Shown piece by piece: positions 23,356 through 32,701 of a stretch of 53,650 nt of DNA. The notes under the pieces are model-generated. The model saw only the letters and a list, made by a program, of their open reading frames with translations. It did not search any database and was not told the origin of the DNA. The DNA comes from a virus, in the IMG/VR virus record IMGVR_UViG_3300027792_000023, positions 1-53,650 of that record, one strand, 5' to 3'. Position numbers and translations under genes: made by a program. How positions within the stretch are numbered: the first letter of the stretch is position 1; the number at the start of each line of letters is the position of its first letter.

Positions 23356-23838
23356 ATGTCACAGTCTGGAGAAGAGATGATTGCGGGACTTTCGAAACTT
23401 TTGGACAGTAAAGTGGTAACAAAAACAGCTTCTACAAAGGTAGAAACACAGAAAGTTCCCAAAAAGAAGGCAAACGTAATAAGCATATTGAAAGAACTTT
23501 CTAAATTAGCATCAACACTTGATGAGTCTGGAGCATGGGTTGCTGCTCAACTGGTTGATGATTCTATAACCGCGATTTCATCGAACATGGACGAAGACGA
23601 AGATCCCACAGAGATTTTTGAGGAAGAACTACCAGTCAGTGGTAACGAAGAAGGAATGGGGTCTAGGATGGAACGCACCTTACAGGATGATGGCCAGCCG
23701 CCACAAGAAATGACTCCAGAAGGACTTGGAATGAGTGATTTCAATGAAGCCGGTGGGACGGTGCATGAAGACAAAATGGACGCACTATTCCGCGATCCAG
23801 CTTTCCGCGCAAAAGTAAAAGAATTTTTGGGCCAATAA
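23356..23838 (+). CDS. Head-block protein with central helical motif
   Basis: 160 residues, site AGGAGAA. Near residue 43 is LKELSKLASTLDESGAWVAA, which joins an LSKLA sequence directly to the LD..G hairpin. This links the two motif types seen elsewhere in the block. A similar GLSKLLDSK occurs near residue 12. The rest is acidic and disordered, ending in a short helix (FRDPAFRAKVKEFLGQ). Function unknown. Confidence 0.72.
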   Translation: MSQSGEEMIAGLSKLLDSKVVTKTASTKVETQKVPKKKANVISILKELSKLASTLDESGAWVAAQLVDDSITAISSNMDEDEDPTEIFEEELPVSGNEEGMGSRMERTLQDDGQPPQEMTPEGLGMSDFNEAGGTVHEDKMDALFRDPAFRAKVKEFLGQ

Positions 23839-23853
23839 TCAAGGAGAAGTAAG

Positions 23854-24546
23854 TTGCTTAAACTTATTCAAATCGGACAGTCATTACCTGTTAGTTTCCC
23901 AGTAGACCCAACTGCGCAGTTTCAGCCAGGACAAATTGCGCAACTTAAAGTTCTTGGAAACGAAGTTGTGTGCGGTGTTTCTGATGGAACTGCTCCATTT
24001 GGAATTATAGATGAAATAAATACATCTGCTTTTACTGCCCCAGTGAGAGATGAGGTTGTCGTAATATCCACCGTTGGAATGAATGATGGATACGGAAGAT
24101 ATGTGTCTATCATAGAGTCTATGAAAAATTTGAGATTTTCCAACATAGTTAGAAGTAGTTTTAGTTGCGATGTAGAGGGCTTAATACTAAATGATGTGAA
24201 TGGTTTGGTTATTGCGCCAGCAGGAACACCACTTAATTATGACTACGATGGTGATGGGGTTCTCGATTCAATTAGGGTTATTTGCACATATATTTATAGG
24301 ATAGCCAATATACCAGGAGACAACACAACGATAGGTAGCGGAAGAATGACAATCTGGTTTCAGAGAGGTATATTTGAAACCGATCAATATGACACACGGG
24401 CAGCATATGTCGTTGGTGCAGTTTTGTTTTGTAATGCAGAAGGATATCTAACCACTAATCAATTAACACCACAACATCCTGGTTTTGCTATGGTAACTGG
24501 ACCCCCAACAGGTCTTAATAATACATTAGAATTTTTGTTTTACTAG
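23854..24546 (+). CDS. Decoration-like virion protein
   Basis: 230 residues from a TTG start with AAGGAG eight bases upstream. Beta-rich. Residues about 150-200 (GSGRMTIWFQRGIF, YDTRAAYVVGAVLFCNAEGY) align in spacing with the protein at 32811 (GSGKVTLWGMAGMYG, NLYDTPLPGDLLYRSTAGR), so the two are probably paralogous surface or structural proteins. Two DGDG-like turns (YDYDGDGVLDS) could bind calcium. Confidence 0.65.
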   Translation: MLKLIQIGQSLPVSFPVDPTAQFQPGQIAQLKVLGNEVVCGVSDGTAPFGIIDEINTSAFTAPVRDEVVVISTVGMNDGYGRYVSIIESMKNLRFSNIVRSSFSCDVEGLILNDVNGLVIAPAGTPLNYDYDGDGVLDSIRVICTYIYRIANIPGDNTTIGSGRMTIWFQRGIFETDQYDTRAAYVVGAVLFCNAEGYLTTNQLTPQHPGFAMVTGPPTGLNNTLEFLFY

Positions 24547-24556
24547 TGGATTTATT

Positions 24557-25288
24557 ATGATTTTTAAAATTTGTCCTCATTGTGGCGTCCAAAAAGACGA
24601 AAATGAATTTGGAAAAAATAAAAACAGACGTGATGGCCTACAAGGTTATTGTAAAATTTGTAGAAAGCAACAGTATGAGGAAAATAAAGAAGAAATTTTA
24701 GAATGTAATAGAAAATTCTATGAAGAAAATAAAGAAATGATTTCCGCAAGAAACAAAGATTGGCGCGCAAAAAATCCAGAAAAAGTTAAAGCAAGAAAAA
24801 AACATTATCGCGAAACAAATAAAGAAAAAATTGCTGTGGGAAACAGATGCTATCGCACAGAGAACGCAGAAAAAATTAAAACACACTATAAATCATATTA
24901 CGAACAAAATACAGATATGCTTAAAACAAAAAGCAGTCTATACAAAAAAACACATCCAGAAAAGATACGCGAACAAACAAGAAAACGACGCGCCATGAAA
25001 CGATCAGTTAATGAAAATTTTACCGCACAAGATGAGCTACTTGTTTTTGAAGTTTTTGGCAATCGGTGTGCGAATTGTGGTTCGATAGAAAATTTATGTA
25101 TTGATCATTTTTACCCCCTTTCGGCTGGAAACGCCTTAACTATCAATAATGCGTGTTTATTATGTGGCCATTGTAATTGTTCCAAACGAAATAGTGATCC
25201 AAAATGTTTCTTTACCGCAGATAAATATAATGAAATTACACAACTAATGTCAAAAGCGATAGAACTCAATTGGAGACAAAATGTTTGA
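24557..25288 (+). CDS. HNH endonuclease with zinc cluster and repetitive basic spacer
   Basis: 243 residues. N-terminal cluster CPHCGVQKDENEF then CKICRKQ. A spacer of YEENKE-like repeats resembles the arm of the gene at 1850. The C-terminal HNH is of a different type: CANCGSIENLCIDHFYPLS followed by CGHCNCSKRNSDP. Its last eight bases overlap the next gene, and that gene's GGAG site lies inside it. Probably a homing endonuclease in the structural operon. Confidence 0.83.
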   Translation: MIFKICPHCGVQKDENEFGKNKNRRDGLQGYCKICRKQQYEENKEEILECNRKFYEENKEMISARNKDWRAKNPEKVKARKKHYRETNKEKIAVGNRCYRTENAEKIKTHYKSYYEQNTDMLKTKSSLYKKTHPEKIREQTRKRRAMKRSVNENFTAQDELLVFEVFGNRCANCGSIENLCIDHFYPLSAGNALTINNACLLCGHCNCSKRNSDPKCFFTADKYNEITQLMSKAIELNWRQNV

Positions 25289-25715
25289 ATTTGATGATGG
25301 GCTTTTGTTTAAATCAATAGCTTCGTTGATTAGTGACGAAGCAAGTCGCATCGTGTCACTTGGGCTAGCCTGTCACGCAGATATGAAAAATTGGCTGGAC
25401 CACTCAATTGGCGATTTGAACCAACACGATAGGGACACTGCACTAGGTGAATTAGCAGAAACGCATAAGACTCTTTCTGCAATTTGGCTTCCCGGCGACT
25501 TTGAAAAAATAGCAATAGTAGAAGAAGAAGAAAAAATAGAAGAAGTTCCGGAAAAAACAAGTGAAACAAAAACGATTGTTGATAATAATATGTCAATAAT
25601 TCGTTCAGGTCTTACTGGAATTGCATATAAACTTGGTAGTTCGGGCAACCATAAGGCGGCCTATCTGATCGAAAGAGCGTTATTTGATATAGAAAATATT
25701 ATTGACCGTAAATAA
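25281..25715 (+). CDS. Head-block protein with C-terminal helical motif
   Basis: 144 residues, GGAGAC site inside the upstream HNH gene. Helical N-terminus with IASLISDEASRIVSLGLA, an acidic linker, and a C-terminal divergent copy of the hairpin (GIAYKLGSSGNHKAAYLIER). No family recognised. Confidence 0.68.
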   Translation: MFEFDDGLLFKSIASLISDEASRIVSLGLACHADMKNWLDHSIGDLNQHDRDTALGELAETHKTLSAIWLPGDFEKIAIVEEEEKIEEVPEKTSETKTIVDNNMSIIRSGLTGIAYKLGSSGNHKAAYLIERALFDIENIIDRK

Positions 25716-25727
25716 TTGGAGACAACA

Positions 25728-27926
25728 ATGAAACACATAGGATTTAGCGAAAGCACTGTTATGGGAGAATACGCAAGAATAGCGAGTGAGCAAGGACTCA
25801 TTAAGGTTGCTGATATTCAGTTTGGAGAGCCAGAGATAAAAACGGATACAAGGTGGTCTCCATCTATGTCTGTGGATGACTACACTGACTATGTTCTTAA
25901 AAATGTATTTAAACTAGATACATCTGTTGCTCCAACAATTCAGTCGGCACAACTATTTCCACAATTATTGGTCAAATACGAACAGTATCTCCGCAGTGTT
26001 GTTTCTGCACAGGTTGGTGCGCTGTCTGGTAGAGAAGATCGCGCTGCCGCTCACAAATTTCATTCTGATGTAAGAAAGGCAATTGGCAATAAGGTATCAG
26101 AATGGTATAAACTTAATAAATTACCAGTAGCGCAGAGCGAAGTTTCTTTTATTGTCCCGGCTCAAAAATTATATTCAGCAATAGTTGAGGGCATTGCCCC
26201 AATTAGCCAAGAAGCAAATGACGGTGGTGCAAACCCACTGACACCTCATATGCAACGTCTTAACAGTACATTTGCAAATCTTATGAAGCAGTATGGTAAC
26301 GATCAGGCAAAGGTGAGACCACTATACAACAAAAAAGTTGATGAAATGATGAAATCATTAGAGAAATTTAAAAGTAATCCCGCCAATATACCTGTGCTAA
26401 AACAATTCGAGAGTTCTGCCAGACAAATTGGAATAGATGTAGACAAAAAGAAATCCAGCAAACTTGATATTGATTTATCCAAGCGAGCCAAGGGTAATTC
26501 TGGCGGAGTTTATGATGTTTCTGGCGAAACCGGAGAACAATTGATAGATTCTGCTCACCCAGGCAAAATGAGAACAGAACTAACCAGCAAAACCGATGAA
26601 AATTTGGTAGAAACAATCATAGAACAGCAGGTTCGTGACATCGAAGTTGCAAACAGTATTCCAAAGGGAACATACGCTGCCCTAGTAAGTCTTGTCGCTA
26701 AACTCAATAAGATGGGGTATTCAAAGCAGGCAGAACCGCTAAAGAAAATGATCGTTAAATTAAACGGCTTTAATATGGTGGATGTAGAACTTATATCTCT
26801 GGCTATGAAACTAAAAGACGGTGGCCTTAAAAAAGAGGCAGTAAAAGTAATACGATTACTATCAAAAAAAGCACAGGGAACCCAGGAATCGGTTAATGAG
26901 ACACTACCTAAGGTTTCCGGAAATCTATCAAGTCTAGTGTCTTCAATGAATGCCTTGGGACTTGGAAACAACCAGGAATTCGCAGGTATTTTAGATGAAT
27001 TAAAGAGAGACCTTACTAATATACAGAACATACAAGCTGTAGCAGCGATGGATAGAAAAACGGCAGATGGGGCTCAAAATTCACTTAAAGAGATATTAGC
27101 AAACCTCAATAAAGCACAATCAGTAATTGTTGTTGCATCAAGGTCTGGCGAATTTACTGGTATGCCCGGTGATATAAGTAGTGTAAGCAAAAGTATAGGT
27201 TCCACAATTTCATCTGTTGTTGCTGCATCAGTGGCGGTTAGGTCATTTGCAGAGACCCTGCCGCAAGAAGTTGCACAGCCAACCGAACAAGAAAAGAAAA
27301 AGATACCGTTCATAAAGCAGTTGTTGTCTGAAGAGAAATTTGCCAATGAGTGGGGTAAGAGATTTAATGCACAATTAGAGGAAATAAGGGAAAAGAATGA
27401 TGTCTCCGAACAGTATCTTCCTGATGAAATTAGTGCACTGCGAGCAAAAACCGATGGAAGTTGGGATGAGCTAAAACGAAGCCTAAGCAATATAGTTAAG
27501 GTATGGCGATCTAAAGGAAAGTGGAATGATTTTATTAAATACATAGATGATGTTATGAAGAATGTTAATATGGATTTTAAGGACAAGGACAGTCCCTCTG
27601 ACACAGTTCCCGATGTAGAACAAGAAACAAAGATATCAGGTGACCGCAGCGCAGAGGATATTAGAAGATATAATCAAATGATTCATGATCGCGCATTGGA
27701 GCTAACAAAGTGGTCTTATGCAAATTCCGCAAAATTAATCGGAGTTGATTTGAGGAATTCTGGCATTACCCCAGCACAAGCACGGCAATGGAGAGATAAA
27801 CTATATGAAGACGCTTTTAGTTTCATAAGGGATGTGACGCCGTATGTGCTGGATGCTGCTGCAAGCCCGCTTCAAGACTTAAGACAAGATTTTACTGATT
27901 TTGTTAAAGAGAAATATAAGAAATAA
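25728..27926 (+). CDS. Large helical head-block protein with LSKRA site
   Basis: 732 residues from the ATG at 25728 (TTGGAGAC site); a TTG 12 bases upstream is part of that site. LSKRA occurs at residues 250-254 (26475-26489), in the linker after a helical N-terminal domain. Two hairpin-like segments follow near residues 315-350 and 355-380 (LVAKLNKMGYSKQAE; LAMKLKDGGLKKEA), the latter ending RLLSKKAQG. The C-terminal half is helical, with no enzymatic motif. If LSKRA is cleaved, it would give products of about 250 and 480 residues. Likely an internal or ejected virion protein, by position and motif. Confidence 0.7.
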   Translation: MKHIGFSESTVMGEYARIASEQGLIKVADIQFGEPEIKTDTRWSPSMSVDDYTDYVLKNVFKLDTSVAPTIQSAQLFPQLLVKYEQYLRSVVSAQVGALSGREDRAAAHKFHSDVRKAIGNKVSEWYKLNKLPVAQSEVSFIVPAQKLYSAIVEGIAPISQEANDGGANPLTPHMQRLNSTFANLMKQYGNDQAKVRPLYNKKVDEMMKSLEKFKSNPANIPVLKQFESSARQIGIDVDKKKSSKLDIDLSKRAKGNSGGVYDVSGETGEQLIDSAHPGKMRTELTSKTDENLVETIIEQQVRDIEVANSIPKGTYAALVSLVAKLNKMGYSKQAEPLKKMIVKLNGFNMVDVELISLAMKLKDGGLKKEAVKVIRLLSKKAQGTQESVNETLPKVSGNLSSLVSSMNALGLGNNQEFAGILDELKRDLTNIQNIQAVAAMDRKTADGAQNSLKEILANLNKAQSVIVVASRSGEFTGMPGDISSVSKSIGSTISSVVAASVAVRSFAETLPQEVAQPTEQEKKKIPFIKQLLSEEKFANEWGKRFNAQLEEIREKNDVSEQYLPDEISALRAKTDGSWDELKRSLSNIVKVWRSKGKWNDFIKYIDDVMKNVNMDFKDKDSPSDTVPDVEQETKISGDRSAEDIRRYNQMIHDRALELTKWSYANSAKLIGVDLRNSGITPAQARQWRDKLYEDAFSFIRDVTPYVLDAAASPLQDLRQDFTDFVKEKYKK

Positions 27927-27944
27927 TTAAACTAGGATTATATT

Positions 27945-29750
27945 ATGCAAAAAATTTCTTGGACCTGGCGAGATATAGTTACGGAGCTTGGAGTTGGGGC
28001 CGTCACTGACCTGGCAATTGCTGGCGGTGCCGCAGCTCTTGGTCTTGGCACTGGTCCAATAGGATGGACTCTATTGGCTGGAGCAGGAATTACAGCGGCA
28101 GTTTGGTATTTTACGCGCCAAATGGACGACAACTTACCAGACCTCATAGATAGACTTGAAGACCTTGATCCAAAACCAGAGTATGAACTCAAAATAAATA
28201 ATTGGATTGACACACTAAAATCAATACTGCCCACAATTTCTGCTCCACCAACCACTACTGATGTTGCACAAAGAGGACAACTCAATGCTCAACAGTATGT
28301 TGCTATGAGAAATTTGCTTGCTTATATGGAGCAATTAGAGAAAGAGTGGAGAACAGATGTATATCCAAATGGACTTACGGATATCGTTTTTGATGCAGGT
28401 CAGGTAAATTATACTATATCTGAAACCCTAAATGCTATAAAGACTTCTATCACAAAAATGCGTGAAGCTGCAAAACAAGATGCTGACACACTATTGAACC
28501 AAATTAAAGAAAAATCAAAGATTGATTACAAGCAATTATCCACAGATATAGTTGGTTTATATGACCAATTGACCAGTTTATATGGAAAGGCACCAGAGTG
28601 GGAAACAAATGAAAGAAATTTGGAGGCAGCTTTTAATTTTGCAAAAAATATAGTTGGCCGAGGCGAGGAATTCAAAGCATTCACACAGCAGGATTTGACT
28701 GCTATGTTGCCCCTGATGAATAAAGTTAAGGAATTGTTTTCTCGTGCCCTACAAGCAAAACAACCTGCTCAAAAAACATCATCTCACCAGGCTTTATCTA
28801 AACGGGCACTTATATTGGGTGATGGTAGTCGTATTTCAGACACAGAATCTCCAATTCCACATGGCCAGTTAAGGCAGGCACCACTTACCTCAAAATCTCC
28901 AACTGTGGCAAAATTACAAATGGCGCTTAATGTAATAAACGAAAAGATTGGCAGTCCAACAAAATGCATAGTTGATGGGCTGTATGGAAAACAAACAGCC
29001 GGCGCAGTTGTTGAGTTAATGGGAAAAAGCAAAGCAGTTGCAGATATGGTTGCACCTCTTGATGCAGAACAAATATCTAATGTCTCCGCCATGAATCAAA
29101 ATCCAGGCAATATAAAAGATTTGTTTGACGCGTTTTATTCAATTGCCCTACAATTAAAAGAGAGCGGCGGTAAAGGCACAGAGCAACCAGCAGCACAGTG
29201 TAATCCAGAAAAATTCAATCCAACTCCGGCAGAAATGTTGGCTTGTTTAAAGGAAGAATTGCAAGTAGAGGAACCAAATACTGGTAAAAGAATGTATGCC
29301 TATGATTGGATGAGAAGTCTTGGTGTAAGTGATTCCACAATGATTTCTTGGGTCACGAGTTTATTTCCGCCAAGTGATTATAGACCAAAGGACTGGTCTC
29401 CTTCGGTTTTGGTATCTCACGTAAAATCAGAGTTTGCTAGGGCTCAAAAAAACAAAAACCCAACACAATTGGGAAATATATCAATACCAAAGGATGATAA
29501 TAGCCTAATAAGATATATGAAAAATTATTTTGAAGTAATAGACCCACCAACCAATGAAAAAATGGGAGTATATTTCTGGCTACAAGGAAAAGGATTGGAT
29601 AAATACATATCATTAAAAATGATGAATGATTTCATAAACAAACAACAAGGTGGCCAGAGAATTTGGAACACAGCAACAACTCCAAGACAATTCACCTCTT
29701 TTGTTGAATCACTTATGGGAGGCCGAGAAGGTGCAGCACGTATTATCTAA
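27945..29750 (+). CDS. Putative ejection protein: hydrophobic N-terminus, LSKRA site, peptidoglycan-binding-like domain
   Basis: 601 residues. Residues about 20-55 form a Gly/Ala-rich hydrophobic segment (LAIAGGAAALGLGTG, then WTLLAGAGITAAVWYF) that could be one or two membrane helices. A helical domain follows. LSKRA lies at residues 284-288 (28794-28808). The second half opens with a peptidoglycan-binding-like repeat (VAKLQMALNVINEKIG ... VDGLYGKQTAGAVVELMG) and then two similar units (EMLACLKEELQVEEP; SLIRYMKNYFEVIDP). Cleavage at LSKRA would separate membrane-active from wall-binding halves. A role in crossing the envelope during ejection is inference. Confidence 0.68.
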   Translation: MQKISWTWRDIVTELGVGAVTDLAIAGGAAALGLGTGPIGWTLLAGAGITAAVWYFTRQMDDNLPDLIDRLEDLDPKPEYELKINNWIDTLKSILPTISAPPTTTDVAQRGQLNAQQYVAMRNLLAYMEQLEKEWRTDVYPNGLTDIVFDAGQVNYTISETLNAIKTSITKMREAAKQDADTLLNQIKEKSKIDYKQLSTDIVGLYDQLTSLYGKAPEWETNERNLEAAFNFAKNIVGRGEEFKAFTQQDLTAMLPLMNKVKELFSRALQAKQPAQKTSSHQALSKRALILGDGSRISDTESPIPHGQLRQAPLTSKSPTVAKLQMALNVINEKIGSPTKCIVDGLYGKQTAGAVVELMGKSKAVADMVAPLDAEQISNVSAMNQNPGNIKDLFDAFYSIALQLKESGGKGTEQPAAQCNPEKFNPTPAEMLACLKEELQVEEPNTGKRMYAYDWMRSLGVSDSTMISWVTSLFPPSDYRPKDWSPSVLVSHVKSEFARAQKNKNPTQLGNISIPKDDNSLIRYMKNYFEVIDPPTNEKMGVYFWLQGKGLDKYISLKMMNDFINKQQGGQRIWNTATTPRQFTSFVESLMGGREGAARII

Positions 29751-30381
29751 ACGAGCCTTTGAAATAGAGGATTTATGGCAACAGATTAGTTCTGTTTGGC
29801 ACACTAACGAGGGTTTTTGTGAAAATCTGTTTAGGATTTCATCATACCTTTTGCCATTTGTTCCTGGTTTGGGGTGGAGTGTTTTTATACTTGAAAAAAT
29901 TGCTGCGTTTTTTGGATTTGGTTTAGCAGACTTGGGTGCAGCAATTGATAGGTTTGCTGGGTGGGAACCTAGTAATAATTTAAACATTGGTCAGAGCGAG
30001 TTTTCTTCTGTTTTGGTAGATTTCATAACCACTCAATCTAAATCTGTAAATGCTTCTAAAAACCTAGAGCAAATAACAAAAACTGCTTGGTTTGGTGGTC
30101 TAATAAAACTAATCCAATTATTGCCAAGAGCAATTGTTCCACTAACGAATGCAGTCAAGTTTATGCTACTGACATTTGGATTTTCAAAGGTTGGTGAAAT
30201 ATATTCTGCCGTAAGTGGAACAACAAAGGCCCCGGGTGCCTTGATGTTGGAAAACTCAAAACCCCAAAAAACAGAATTGCTATCAGAAGAGAACATTAGT
30301 GCGTTTAAAGACCTTATATCAAACCCACTCAATGTTGTAAAACCACTAACAGACCTATATAAAGTAATGGAGACAAAATGA
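29731..30381 (+). CDS. Putative membrane-active virion protein with N-terminal LSKRA
   Basis: 216 residues from the GTG at 29731, eight bases after GGAGG; the longer frame from 29650 would overlap the previous gene by 101 bases. The chosen start puts LSKRA at residues 5-9 (MQHVLSKRA), matching the position of the first LSKRA in the polyprotein. Two hydrophobic stretches follow (SSYLLPFVPGLGWSVFILE; LIQLLPRAIVPLTNAVKFML). It overlaps the previous gene by 20 bases and the next by four. Candidate ejection-channel component. Confidence 0.7.
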   Translation: MQHVLSKRAFEIEDLWQQISSVWHTNEGFCENLFRISSYLLPFVPGLGWSVFILEKIAAFFGFGLADLGAAIDRFAGWEPSNNLNIGQSEFSSVLVDFITTQSKSVNASKNLEQITKTAWFGGLIKLIQLLPRAIVPLTNAVKFMLLTFGFSKVGEIYSAVSGTTKAPGALMLENSKPQKTELLSEENISAFKDLISNPLNVVKPLTDLYKVMETK

Positions 30382-30959
30382 GTATTACTAAAAACGAAAT
30401 CATGGATGAATTTTTCAGATTAGCAAAAGAACAGGGATTCGCTGATGAAGTTGAACCAAATCCTTATCAAGAGGACGAAAAGGTTATACGTGAAAAGAGA
30501 GTTAAAACTCCTGAAAAAAATATCATAGAAGAAGCTCATCCGGAACCAATTTATGTTGCAGAGGCTTTTGGAGATGGTGGTTTGGTTGAAAATCAAGTTG
30601 AACAGCAAAAGAAATTAATTGATATGATAAATAAAATGCCAACAGGTAATCTCACTGCTCATTATGCATCAACCGCAATAGAGTTGCTTAAAATTGCCAA
30701 CAAATGCGATGACTTGGGACACACAAAGGCTGCTGATTTAATTACCACTGCGGCAGAAAACTTACTTGAAATGGCTGAAAAAAATGATCTTGGATTTGAA
30801 TGCCCTGGGTGTGAGAAACCAGAAGACCAATGCACTTGCGACAAATCAAATGATGCTGAGTATTGTGATAAGTGCGACCGAAGTATGGAAAATTGCATTT
30901 GCGATAAAGAATCAGGCAACGAGAAAGCCTTCCCTTTTACCAAGGCTCCTATCGTTTAA
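30378..30959 (+). CDS. Head-block protein with helical motif and Cys-rich C-terminus
   Basis: 193 residues, ATGA overlap with the previous stop. An N-terminal helix (FFRLAKEQGF) is followed by a linker, a copy of the hairpin (LLKIANKCDDLGHTKAADL) and a C-terminus with CPGCEKPEDQCTC and CDKCDRSMENCIC, two Cys clusters that probably bind zinc. The last codons contain a slippery heptamer (30932-30938) that could feed the frame of the next gene. Confidence 0.72.
   Translation: MSITKNEIMDEFFRLAKEQGFADEVEPNPYQEDEKVIREKRVKTPEKNIIEEAHPEPIYVAEAFGDGGLVENQVEQQKKLIDMINKMPTGNLTAHYASTAIELLKIANKCDDLGHTKAADLITTAAENLLEMAEKNDLGFECPGCEKPEDQCTCDKSNDAEYCDKCDRSMENCICDKESGNEKAFPFTKAPIV
30932..30938 (+). other. Possible -1 frameshift slippery site
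   Basis: C CCT TTT in the zero frame of the 30378 gene (codons CCT 30933, TTT 30936) is an X XXY YYZ heptamer. A -1 slip enters the frame of the 31010 gene, which is open from 30908 but has no ATG, GTG or TTG before 31010. Only weak downstream pairing (AGCG/CGCT) is visible, so this is tentative. Confidence 0.3.
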
Positions 30960-31009
30960 GCGCTAGGGTAAGTCCGCTATTAAAGAAAGCCTGGATAGGA
31001 AGTGCTATT

Positions 31010-32701
31010 TTGGCCGGCGCTCGTGCTTTTTTAAAGGGAGTTGGAGCAAAAGGTGCACAAAAACTTGGAGTCAATACTGCAAAGACCATAGAAAATGCAG
31101 GACCAGGTGTTTTAAAAACACTAACCAATTGGTGGGATGGCGGAATGAAACAAGCCGCCAAAGAAGCACAGGAGTTTGCCGGGAAATCATCACAAGAAAT
31201 GATTCAGGCTCTTGACCCTGGATTGTTGTCTCGTGTAAGTTCTGAAACCGCAACTAGGCTAAATGCATCCTTGGCTAGCGCAAGACAAAAAATGGCAGAA
31301 ACGGCGGTGAGACTTTCTGAGGAACTAACAAGAATACCAGGTGCTCCCAGATTATTGCCAGGTGTTTCTATGTCAGAGGCCAATGCTGCCAAACAGACCA
31401 TTAAAAATACTGCTAATTCTGTGGCAAAACAACTAGACGAAGTAAAAAACAAAGCTGGTGCTCTTGAAGAACAAATGGAGCATATGGTTGGTGAAAACTC
31501 AAAAGATGCAGTTCAAATGGCAACTTTTATGCGAAGTGAACTAAATTCTCTTGCATCAAAACAAGTAAAGTTAGAAAATCAATTGGTTGGGCTTGAACAC
31601 GCAAAAAAGATTGTTGGAAAACTCTCTCATGTGTCTGAACTTGATAATCTACTAATTCAGAAAAAATACGACGAAATTCTAAAAAGAATGTATTCCTATG
31701 ACCCAAATATTTCAAAATGGACATCTGACTTAATGGGGCACGATGTAGCGGCTCAAGTTGAAGCAGCACGTCATTCACTGTCTGCTGCAAGCAAAAACTT
31801 AAACAAACCAAAAGCTCTTTTACAAGAATATTTGGATATGATTAATAGGGGCGATAAAGTAAATGCCGATGCCTTTAGAACAAATCCGCACAATGCCTCT
31901 GTTTTGCTAGACATAACCAAGAGACGCCCTGATTTAATGGCACAAGTAACCAAGGGAGAAATTACAAGGGTTCCGCTTAGGCAATCTTTGGTTGGTCTCA
32001 CTCGTGGTGATACGGTAAAAAGGCTTGGTCTTGGTGCTGCTGGTCTAACTGCTACTGGATTTGGCGCAGTGAAAGCTTTTGACTGGTTTGGTAAAAACGA
32101 TCCAGCACAAACAGCAAAAGACAGCACCTTGGTTCGTGGTTCTATTTCTTCACTACGAGTAAAGGAACCAGGCGCTTCCGTTCTTAGGTCAGCACAAAAT
32201 GCCGTCACAAGAATAGGCGAAATAGCAAACAACACCAACACTCAATTGGCCCAAGAAACCACTTCTGCTTCCGCCGCAGGCAATTTTGTTACCGGAATTT
32301 CTTCAGAGCTTTCAATTTTAGTTAAGGCTCTGGAACAATGGGACCTAGTTGAACAAAATGCAGAGGACCCCCAACAAGCAAGAGAAGTTGGAGAAGATTT
32401 GGCTGAATTTGCAAACGGAATAGCTAGCAGTTTGGGTGAGTTAAATACACAAGTTGCCAGTGGTTCTGATAGCAATCCGTCAGTTGGTTCCGAGAATTTA
32501 TCAAAAATTCAGGGGTTTTTAAATATACCAGTGACAGGGAAATTAGATGAACCCACCGCAACTGGATTAAAAAACCTAGAGAAGCAGTTTAATGCGAAGA
32601 CAAATGACACTGCTTTTACTGGGGCTTTAATAAAAAACGATGGAAGTGTGATATCTTATGATAATTTAATCAAAGCATATCAAAAATTACAGAATTATTA
32701 A
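31010..32701 (+). CDS. Large helical virion protein with C-terminal peptidoglycan-binding-like domain
   Basis: 563 residues if it starts at the TTG at 31010 (AGGA nine bases upstream), the first start codon in the frame. The frame is open and protein-like further upstream (RLSARVSPLLKKAW), so the true N-terminus is uncertain. Long helical regions, a Gly-rich hydrophobic segment near residue 340 (LGLGAAGLTATGFGAVKAF), and a C-terminal peptidoglycan-binding-like repeat (LSKIQGFLNIPVTGKLDEPT). With 27945 and 29731 it forms a trio of putative ejection or internal virion proteins just before the capsid genes. Confidence 0.66.
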   Translation: MAGARAFLKGVGAKGAQKLGVNTAKTIENAGPGVLKTLTNWWDGGMKQAAKEAQEFAGKSSQEMIQALDPGLLSRVSSETATRLNASLASARQKMAETAVRLSEELTRIPGAPRLLPGVSMSEANAAKQTIKNTANSVAKQLDEVKNKAGALEEQMEHMVGENSKDAVQMATFMRSELNSLASKQVKLENQLVGLEHAKKIVGKLSHVSELDNLLIQKKYDEILKRMYSYDPNISKWTSDLMGHDVAAQVEAARHSLSAASKNLNKPKALLQEYLDMINRGDKVNADAFRTNPHNASVLLDITKRRPDLMAQVTKGEITRVPLRQSLVGLTRGDTVKRLGLGAAGLTATGFGAVKAFDWFGKNDPAQTAKDSTLVRGSISSLRVKEPGASVLRSAQNAVTRIGEIANNTNTQLAQETTSASAAGNFVTGISSELSILVKALEQWDLVEQNAEDPQQAREVGEDLAEFANGIASSLGELNTQVASGSDSNPSVGSENLSKIQGFLNIPVTGKLDEPTATGLKNLEKQFNAKTNDTAFTGALIKNDGSVISYDNLIKAYQKLQNY

